From contig NZ_VTPX01000014.1 in NCBI RefSeq assembly GCF_008298015.1, forward strand, positions 31,227 to 95,226: a stretch of DNA of 64,000 bases, in the 5' to 3' direction. A program made the position numbers and the translations under genes. Under the pieces are notes generated by a model. That model did no database searches. It was given only the letters and a program-made list of their open reading frames with translations, and was not told the DNA's origin. The stretch is from Salinicola corii. Its GTDB lineage: Bacteria; Pseudomonadota; Gammaproteobacteria; Pseudomonadales; Halomonadaceae. Below, piece by piece: positions 58,067-64,000 of the stretch; within the stretch, counting starts at the first letter, position 1; the number at the start of each line of letters is the position of its first letter.

Positions 58067-58657
58067 TCAGAAGCCGACCAGGGCGCCCGGCAGGCCGGCG
58101 GCACGGGCCAACGAGCCGACGACGACGCTATCGAGCAGATTGATGGCGATGAACACCACGATCGGCGAGAGATCGATCATGCCCAGCGGCGGTATCACGC
58201 GGCGCACCGGGGCCATGATCGGCTCGACGATCTGCATCACCAGCAGTGCTCCTGGATGACTGGCGCGCGGCGCCACCCAACTCAGAATGATCATGATGAT
58301 CAGGGCGAAGAAGTAGATCTTGAGAATCGCATTGAGCACGCCTGCGATGCCCGCCAGCAGCAGGCCCTGCAGCGGCGGCATGCCGAAACCCGCAATCTGG
58401 AAAATGGCGGTGATCACAATCACCTTGAGCAGAAAACCCACGAACAGCGTGGCGATATCGATGCGCCCGACGGGTCGCAGGATCTTCTGAACCGGCGCGA
58501 CCACCGGCTGTGTCGCCTTGACGATCCCCTGGCTCAGCGGGTTGTAGTAGTCCGCCTGCGAGAATTGCAGCAAAAAGCGCAGCATCAGCACAAACAGATA
58601 GATGTTGACCAGCGTGTTGACCAGCATCAGGCCGGCGCTTCCGAGATTACTGCCCAT
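58067..58657 (-). CDS. yggT: YggT family membrane protein
   Basis: A 196-residue inner-membrane protein built from two YGGT repeats, each with hydrophobic helices around a Pro-rich P-x-R-x-I pattern (APVQKILRPVGRIDIATLF and APVRRVIPPLGMIDLSPIV). The molecular role is not established; links to osmotic resistance and division have been reported for relatives. It lies in the conserved order yggS-proC-yggT on the minus strand. Confidence 0.93.
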   Translation of the reverse strand: MGSNLGSAGLMLVNTLVNIYLFVLMLRFLLQFSQADYYNPLSQGIVKATQPVVAPVQKILRPVGRIDIATLFVGFLLKVIVITAIFQIAGFGMPPLQGLLLAGIAGVLNAILKIYFFALIIMIILSWVAPRASHPGALLVMQIVEPIMAPVRRVIPPLGMIDLSPIVVFIAINLLDSVVVGSLARAAGLPGALVGF

Positions 58658-58698
58658 TACGTTCTCCTAGTGATTCGGCGGGTTCCATTCCGGCTCGT

Positions 58699-59538
58699 TC
58701 AGTTCTGACCCAATTCGCGCGACAGTTCGCGGGCGCGCTCCGCGCAGGCGTGGGTCGCGCGGCTAACGATCTCGGCCAGTCCGGCATCCTCGAAGGCGTG
58801 GATCGCGCGCTCGGTGGTGCCGTTGGGTGAGGTGACGCGTCGGCGCAGTTCGGCGGGGGCGAGCTCGCTCTCCCGCGCCATCTTGGCGGCGCCGAAGGCG
58901 GTCTGCAACGCCAGTCGGCGGGCGCTCTCGGGCGCCAGGCCCTGCGCTATCCCGGCTGCCTCCAGCGACTCCATGAACAGGAAGAAGTAGGCCGGGCCGC
59001 TGCCGGAGATGGCAGTCACGGCTTCGATCTGGGCTTCCTCCTCCACCCACTCGACCAGACCCACCGATTCCAGCAGTTCGGTCGCGAGTTGACGTTCGGC
59101 GGCGCTGACGCGGTCGTTGGCGTAAAGGCCGCTCGCGCCTTCGCCGACCAGCGAGGGCGTGTTGGGCATGCAGCGGATCAAGGCCAGATCGCCCCCCAGC
59201 CAGGTGTCCAGCGTCGCGGCGTCGAGCCCGGCCGCCACCGAAATGACGAGAGGCCGACGGGCCTGAATGCTATCCCGCAGCGACAGGCAGAGGTCGCGCA
59301 TCATTTGCGGTTTGACAGCGAGGACGACAACATCCGCTTCCTCAACCGCGGCCAGATTATCCTGCATCGCGCGAATACCATAGCGCTGACCGATGGCATC
59401 GCGCTTTTCCTGGCTGCGTGACGTGGCGACGATGGCATCGGCGGGGTAGCCGCTCTCGAGCATCCCGCCGAAGATGGCGCTGGCCATGTTGCCGGCACCG
59501 ATGAAGACGATGCGGTTGGCGTTTGGCGATTCGGTCAT
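58699..59538 (-). CDS. proC: Pyrroline-5-carboxylate reductase
   Basis: A 279-residue NAD(P)H-dependent enzyme for the last step of proline synthesis. The dinucleotide motif is VFIGAGNMASAIFGGML (residues about 10-26). CMPNTPSLVGEGASGLYAN and AVTAISGSGPAYFFLFMESL are diagnostic, and the C-terminal RRRVTSPNGTTERAI is the substrate block. Proline is a compatible solute in halophiles. The ATG at 59538 lies 41 bases after yggS. Confidence 0.97.
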   Translation of the reverse strand: MTESPNANRIVFIGAGNMASAIFGGMLESGYPADAIVATSRSQEKRDAIGQRYGIRAMQDNLAAVEEADVVVLAVKPQMMRDLCLSLRDSIQARRPLVISVAAGLDAATLDTWLGGDLALIRCMPNTPSLVGEGASGLYANDRVSAAERQLATELLESVGLVEWVEEEAQIEAVTAISGSGPAYFFLFMESLEAAGIAQGLAPESARRLALQTAFGAAKMARESELAPAELRRRVTSPNGTTERAIHAFEDAGLAEIVSRATHACAERARELSRELGQN

Positions 59539-59578
59539 GACTGGGTCCTTGGGGTCGATCTGAAAAGGAGCGATGTCG

Positions 59579-60289
59579 TCAGCTCCCGAGTGGCGGGCGG
59601 CTACCGAAGATGGCGGTACCCAGGCGAACGATGGTGGCGCCTTCCAGGACGGCGGCCTCTAGATCGCCGCTCATGCCCATCGAAAGGGTGTCCAGGGGCG
59701 CTTCGGGAAAACGGCGCTGTAACTCGGCCAGCGCGGAAGCGACCTGGCGGAATGCGTGACGCTGCTGGTCTCTGTCGTCGCTAGGCGCCGGTAACGCCAT
59801 CAGGCCACGCAGGCGAAGATTGGGAAGCGCCAGCAGTGACTCGGCGAGTATCGGCAGGTCGTCGATGTCGACTCCTGCCTTGCTGGCTTCGCCGCTGACG
59901 TTGAGCTGCAGGCAGAGATCGATGGGACCCAGCGCCGGCGGGCGCTGCTCGGAGAGGCGGCGGGCGATCTTCTCCCGGTCGACCCCATGCACCCAACTGA
60001 AATGCTCGGCCACGTCGCGGGTCTTGTTCGACTGCAGTGCACCGATGAAATGCCATTCGATGTCGTCGAGATCGGTCAGTGCCTGCTGCTTCTCCAGGGC
60101 TTCTTGCAGGTAGTTCTCGCCGAAGGCGCGTTGACCGGCGGCATAGGCGAGGCGCAGCATATTTGCCGGCTTGGTTTTGCTGACAGCAAGCAGGCGTGCG
60201 CCGTCTTCCGGCCGGCCGGCCGCGGACAGTGCTGTCTTGAGGCGCTCGCGGGCGCTGGAGAGAGACTCGGACACCGATGCTTCTGGCAT
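59579..60289 (-). CDS. yggS: PLP homeostasis protein, YggS/PROSC family
   Basis: A 236-residue single-domain PLP-binding TIM barrel that buffers pyridoxal phosphate; it has no known catalytic reaction. PLP lysine Lys38 is in LLAVSKTKP, and FGENYLQEALEKQ, WHFIGALQSNK and SMGMSGDLEAAVLEGATIVRLG are family blocks (landmarks). The start at 60289 gives the normal N-terminus. It is divergent from pilT with a gap of only 40 bases. Confidence 0.95.
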   Translation of the reverse strand: MPEASVSESLSSARERLKTALSAAGRPEDGARLLAVSKTKPANMLRLAYAAGQRAFGENYLQEALEKQQALTDLDDIEWHFIGALQSNKTRDVAEHFSWVHGVDREKIARRLSEQRPPALGPIDLCLQLNVSGEASKAGVDIDDLPILAESLLALPNLRLRGLMALPAPSDDRDQQRHAFRQVASALAELQRRFPEAPLDTLSMGMSGDLEAAVLEGATIVRLGTAIFGSRPPLGS

Positions 60290-60329
60290 ACTGGATGGCG
60301 ACCTTACGCAGGGGATCGAATAAAAGCCC

Positions 60330-61364
60330 ATGGATATTACCGAACTGCTGGCGTTCTCGGCAAAGCACGACGCTTCGGACCTGCACCTGTCGGCCGGACT
60401 GCCACCCATGATTCGGGTCGATGGTGACATGCGTCGTCTCAACGTGCCCGCGCTCGATGACAGCCAGGTCCGGCGCCTGATCTATGATGTCATGAACGAC
60501 CGACAGCGGCGGGATTTCGAGGCCGCGCTCGAAACCGACTTTTCGTTCGAGGTCATCGGCGTGTCCCGCTTTCGTGTCAATGCGTTCACTCAGGGACGTG
60601 GCGCCGGCGCGGTCTTTCGCACGATTCCCAGCAACGTGCTGACGCTCGACGATCTCGGGTTGGGTGATGTCTTCCGGCGCCTGTCGATGTTGCCGCGAGG
60701 CCTGGTACTGGTCACGGGCCCGACCGGCAGCGGCAAGTCGACGACCCTGGCGGCGATGATCGACTACATCAACAGCAACCGCCAGGAACACATTCTGACC
60801 ATCGAGGATCCGATCGAATTCGTGCACGAAAGCAAGCGCTGCCTGATCAACCAGCGTGAAGTGCATCGCGATACCAAGGGCTTTGCACCGGCCCTGCGCT
60901 CGGCCCTGCGCGAAGATCCCGACGTCATTCTGGTGGGCGAACTCAGGGATCTGGAAACCATCCGGCTCGCGCTGACGGCTGCCGAGACCGGGCACCTGGT
61001 GTTCGGCACCCTGCACACGACGTCGGCGGCCAAGACCATCGACCGGATCATCGATGTTTTCCCTGGTGACGAGAAGGGCATGGTGCGCTCGATGCTGTCC
61101 GAGTCGCTGCAGGCGGTGATTTCGCAGACGCTGCTCAAGCGTGAAGGCGGTGGGCGTGTTGCGGCTCACGAGATCCTGGTGGCGACGTCGGCGATTCGCA
61201 ATCTGGTACGGGAAGGCAAGGTCGCGCAGATGTACTCGGCGATTCAGACCGGCGGTAGCCTGGGAATGCAGACGCTGGACGCGGCGCTTTCCCAGTTGGT
61301 GGCCAGTGGTGTGGTGACGCGCCAGGAAGCCCATGCCAAATCGCGCGCCGGGCTCGACCAGTGA
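60330..61364 (+). CDS. pilT: Type IV pilus retraction ATPase PilT
   Basis: A 344-residue hexameric ATPase that retracts type IV pili. It begins ITELLAFSAKHDASDLHLSAG, typical of PilT. Walker A GPTGSGKST is at 130-138. The Asp box is EHILTIEDPIEFVH, Walker B is PDVILVGELRDLETI, and the His box is GHLVFGTLHTTSA. The retraction motif AIRNLVREGK is near residue 288. It is followed by pilU 34 bases later. The pilus structural genes are outside the window. Confidence 0.97.
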   Translation: MDITELLAFSAKHDASDLHLSAGLPPMIRVDGDMRRLNVPALDDSQVRRLIYDVMNDRQRRDFEAALETDFSFEVIGVSRFRVNAFTQGRGAGAVFRTIPSNVLTLDDLGLGDVFRRLSMLPRGLVLVTGPTGSGKSTTLAAMIDYINSNRQEHILTIEDPIEFVHESKRCLINQREVHRDTKGFAPALRSALREDPDVILVGELRDLETIRLALTAAETGHLVFGTLHTTSAAKTIDRIIDVFPGDEKGMVRSMLSESLQAVISQTLLKREGGGRVAAHEILVATSAIRNLVREGKVAQMYSAIQTGGSLGMQTLDAALSQLVASGVVTRQEAHAKSRAGLDQ

Positions 61365-61398
61365 GTTCGCGCTCCGGATTCAGGTATCAGGACATGAC

Positions 61399-62532
61399 AT
61401 GACTCCCTCTCAATGGTTTGAGCAACTTCTCGATATCATGCTGGCCAAGCAGGCTTCGGACCTCCTGATCTCCACCGGTGCGCCGCCCTGCCTGAAGCTG
61501 GATGGCAAGCTGGTGGCGCTGGGTGACGTGCCCCTGCAGCCGGATCAGGTGCGTGAGCTGGTGGCCATTGCCCTACCTCAGGGGCGGCGAGAGACGTTCG
61601 AGGCGGAACACGAGGCCAATTTCGCCCTGAGCTTGAGCGGCAAGGGTCGCTTTCGCGTCAGCGCCTTCTTCCAGCGCAGCCAGCCGGCGATGGTCGTTCG
61701 ACGAATCGCTTTCGACATTCCCGATCTCGAATCTCTGGGCTTGCCGGAGGTGACGGGGACGTTGGCTTCCATTCGGCGCGGGCTGGTGCTGGTGGTGGGC
61801 GGAACCGGCAGCGGCAAGTCGACGACGCTGGCCTCGATGATCCAGCACCGCAATCGCACGGTCGGCGGCCATATCATCTGTATCGAAGACCCTATCGAGT
61901 ACATGCACCCGCACCAGCGCGGCATCATCAATCAGCGGGAAGTGGGCATCGATACCGAATCCTACGAGGTCGCGCTGAAGAATGCCCTGCGTCAGGCGCC
62001 GGACGTCATCATGATCGGCGAGATACGAAGCCGTGACACCATGGAGCTGGCGCTCAGCTTTGCCGAAACCGGCCATCTCTGTCTGGCCACGCTGCATGCA
62101 AACAGTGCCGATCAGGCGATCGAGCGGATTCTCGGTCTGTTTCCGCCGTCGCGCCAGGAACAGATCTGGATGGACCTGTCGCTCAATCTGCGCGCCGTGG
62201 TCGCCCAGCGACTGTTGCCGCGTCAGGATGGCGTCGGGCGCTGTGTCGCGACCGAGGTGTTGCTCAAGTCCCCATTGATCAGCGAACTGATCCGCCGTGG
62301 TGAGGTGGCAGAGTTGAAGGATTTGATGCGGCGCTCCAGAGGTCAGGGTATGCAGACCTTCGATCAGGCACTTTACGAGCTTTTCCGGCGTGGAGATATC
62401 AGCGAGAGCCTGGCGCTGGCTCACGCCGACTCGGCCAACGATCTACGCATGCTGATCAAGTATGGCGAACGCCGGGACGCCGGGGACGGGAGCGATGATG
62501 GCGCGAGATTCTCGCTGATCGACGACGAGTGA
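61399..62532 (+). CDS. pilU: Type IV pilus PilT-dependent ATPase PilU
   Basis: A 377-residue paralogue of PilT that assists retraction. Walker A GGTGSGKST is at 134-142. Asp box HIICIEDPIEYMH, Walker B PDVIMIGEIRSRDT and His box GHLCLATLHANSADQ are intact, and the C-terminus is longer and more acidic than in PilT, as usual for PilU. The ATG at 61399 follows AGGA and is the start that aligns with the family; a longer in-frame reading overlaps pilT. Confidence 0.96.
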   Translation: MTPSQWFEQLLDIMLAKQASDLLISTGAPPCLKLDGKLVALGDVPLQPDQVRELVAIALPQGRRETFEAEHEANFALSLSGKGRFRVSAFFQRSQPAMVVRRIAFDIPDLESLGLPEVTGTLASIRRGLVLVVGGTGSGKSTTLASMIQHRNRTVGGHIICIEDPIEYMHPHQRGIINQREVGIDTESYEVALKNALRQAPDVIMIGEIRSRDTMELALSFAETGHLCLATLHANSADQAIERILGLFPPSRQEQIWMDLSLNLRAVVAQRLLPRQDGVGRCVATEVLLKSPLISELIRRGEVAELKDLMRRSRGQGMQTFDQALYELFRRGDISESLALAHADSANDLRMLIKYGERRDAGDGSDDGARFSLIDDE

Positions 62533-62642
62533 CCGGAAGCGCCCTGGCTTGGCGTCGGTGTCGCCGATCAACGATGGTCGGAGACTCATGCTAAGATTGC
62601 CGCCTTTCAAGCTCGATAGCGTTGGTAAGGGAGACGGACACG

Positions 62643-63842
62643 ATGGCCGAGGTCGATGAAGCGCTGGCGTTGATCAAGCGCGGCACGCAGGAGATTCTGA
62701 TCGAAGATGAGCTGGTGAAAAAGCTCGGATCCGGTCGCAAGCTCCGGATCAAGGCTGGCTTCGACCCCACGGCTCCCGACCTGCACCTGGGGCACAGCGT
62801 GTTGCTGACCAAGATGCGTCAGTTCCAGGATCTCGGCCACGAAGTGATCTTCCTGATCGGCGACTTCACCGGCCGGATCGGCGATCCCACCGGCAAGAAC
62901 GTGACGCGCAAGCCGCTCACCGAGGAAGAGGTCAAGGCCAACGCCCAGACCTACCGCGAACAGGTCTTCAAGATTCTCGATCCCGACAAGACCGAAGTGC
63001 GCTTCAATGCCGAGTGGTTCGGCGAGATGTCGGCGGCCGACATGATCGAACTCTCGGCGCAGTCCACCGTGGCGCGCATGCTCGAGCGCGATGACTTCGA
63101 GAAGCGCTATCGCGCCGGCCAGTCGATCTCGATCCACGAGTTTCTCTATCCGCTGGTGCAGGGCTACGATTCGGTCGCGCTGAAGGCGGATATCGAACTG
63201 GGTGGAACCGACCAGAAGTTCAACCTGCTGATGGGGCGCGAAGTCCAGAAGCACTTCGGCCAGGAGCCGCAGGTCGTCATTACCATGCCGCTGCTCGAAG
63301 GGCTGGATGGCGTGCAGAAGATGTCCAAGTCGTTGAACAACTATATCGGCGTCGACGACACACCCGGGGTGATGTTCAACAAGATCGTGTCGATGCCGGA
63401 TAGCCTGATTTGGCGCTACTTCGAGCTGCTGTCGCTGAAGTCCAACGACGAGATCGAGTCGATTCGTCGTGACATCGAGCAAGGGGCCAATCCGCGTGAT
63501 ATCAAAATGGCCTTGGCGAGAGAGTTGATCACGCGCTATCACGGCGAAGAAGCGGCAGCCAATGCGCACCGCTCCGCGGGCAATCAGCTGGCGGAAGGGG
63601 AGCTGCCCGACGATCTGCCGGAAGTCGAGGTGGATTTCGAGGGCGCTCCCCAGGCGCCGATCGCGGCCGTGCTCAACCGCGCCAACCTGACCAACAACAG
63701 TGCCCAGGCCAAGGATATGCTCAGTAACGGCCGGGTCAAGGTCGACGGGGAGGTCGCGGTCAAGGATCTGATGCTCGAGACCGGCAAGCGCTATGTGATC
63801 CAGGCCGGCAAGAAGCGTTACGCACGCATCATCTTGAACTAA
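62643..63842 (+). CDS. tyrS: Tyrosyl-tRNA synthetase
   Basis: A 399-residue class I synthetase. HIGH motif HLGH is at 48-51 in [20 protein letters not shown] in [14 protein letters not shown] near residue 228, and a C-terminal S4 RNA-binding domain ([16 protein letters not shown]) follows. The HLGH form and the length near 400 fit the TyrRS type 2 branch. The ATG at 62643 follows AAGGGAG; an in-frame GTG seven codons upstream is less likely. A hairpin terminator lies 35 bases after the stop. Confidence 0.96.
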   Translation: MAEVDEALALIKRGTQEILIEDELVKKLGSGRKLRIKAGFDPTAPDLHLGHSVLLTKMRQFQDLGHEVIFLIGDFTGRIGDPTGKNVTRKPLTEEEVKANAQTYREQVFKILDPDKTEVRFNAEWFGEMSAADMIELSAQSTVARMLERDDFEKRYRAGQSISIHEFLYPLVQGYDSVALKADIELGGTDQKFNLLMGREVQKHFGQEPQVVITMPLLEGLDGVQKMSKSLNNYIGVDDTPGVMFNKIVSMPDSLIWRYFELLSLKSNDEIESIRRDIEQGANPRDIKMALARELITRYHGEEAAANAHRSAGNQLAEGELPDDLPEVEVDFEGAPQAPIAAVLNRANLTNNSAQAKDMLSNGRVKVDGEVAVKDLMLETGKRYVIQAGKKRYARIILN

Positions 63843-63877
63843 GTAAGACTTGTCGCTCGATTCTTGTCGATATCCGA

Positions 63878-63900
63878 AACGCCCGCCCTGCGCGGGCGTT
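63878..63900 (+). terminator. Hairpin after tyrS
   Basis: AACGCCCGC (63878-63886) pairs with GCGGGCGTT (63892-63900) around a 5-base loop. The following bases TTGTGGT... give only a weak U-run. Confidence 0.6.
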
Positions 63901-63967
63901 GTGGTATCTGGAGGTTGGCCGAGGGAGAGCGTGTCGGACCGGATGATCAAAAAGTGGCAATCAGCGC

Positions 63968-63996
63968 TTGCCAAGTCCGGTTCGGGTCCGTAAAGT
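63968..63996 (+). promoter_or_regulatory. Strong sigma-70 promoter, likely of an rRNA operon beyond the window
   Basis: TTGCCA (63968) and TAAAGT (63991) are separated by exactly 17 bases. The region after it begins ACGC and the window ends there. The position after tyrS, the GC-rich spacer and the discriminator resemble rrn promoters of halomonads as I remember them, but no rRNA sequence is in the window. Confidence 0.45.
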
Positions 63997-64000
63997 ACGC

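Overview
The window reads as a chromosomal segment of a moderately halophilic gammaproteobacterium of the Halomonadaceae (Halomonas, Salinicola, Kushneria, Chromohalobacter group). The basis is the high GC content, the close matches I recognise by memory to pseudomonad and halomonad housekeeping proteins, and the block dksA-gluQ / pcnB-folK-panB-panC, which in this part of the Gammaproteobacteria sits together. No database search was run. The catabolic content (unsaturated uronides, glucarate, ACC deaminase) suggests contact with plant material.

Region by region: (1) 1-10832 is an uronide (pectin or rhamnogalacturonan type) utilisation locus: a LamB/ScrY-like porin, a large unrecognised protein of 819 residues, KduI, KduD, a TRAP transporter (DctM, DctQ, DctP), a LacI-type regulator and a GH105 unsaturated uronyl hydrolase. 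Two identical-format ATGAAA-N5-TTTCAT boxes flank the regulator gene. (2) 11084-16771 is a dppABCDF peptide ABC operon. (3) 16824-21051 is ugpBAEC for glycerol-3-phosphate, followed by a universal stress protein, sbmA and a short element with terminal inverted repeats. (4) 23342-26476 is a GntR/HutC regulator divergent from an amidohydrolase and an ion-transporter-superfamily carboxylate permease. (5) 26520-30643 is a lower-GC LysR / MFS / sulfatase cassette that abuts the decayed remains of an ABC permease gene and an intact M14 carboxypeptidase. (6) 32889-36231 holds an amidase and acdS with its divergent Lrp-type regulator acdR. (7) 36392-43803 is a complete glucarate route: TctCBA transporter, GudD, KdgD and a 2-oxoglutarate semialdehyde dehydrogenase, ending next to pnp. 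(8) 46213-63842 is mostly core genome: coaA, panC, panB, folK, pcnB, gluQ, dksA, sfsA, metW, metX, yggT, proC, yggS, pilT, pilU, tyrS. A likely rRNA-type promoter lies in the last 35 bases.

The most striking object is in the 984-base gap between pcnB and gluQ. On the minus strand it has a near-consensus sigma-54 promoter, a perfect-consensus IHF site and a 12-bp dyad upstream. Downstream is a transcript region with five full (CAA)n blocks plus two partial ones and a terminator hairpin. This is the layout of the Pseudomonas CrcZ RNA, which titrates Hfq away from AAnAAnAA sites in catabolic mRNAs and also lies beside pcnB. Here the CbrA/CbrB genes that separate gluQ from crcZ in Pseudomonas are missing from the locus. 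Two catabolic genes in this window (amidase and acdS) carry AACAACA motifs next to their start codons, so they are candidate targets of such a system.
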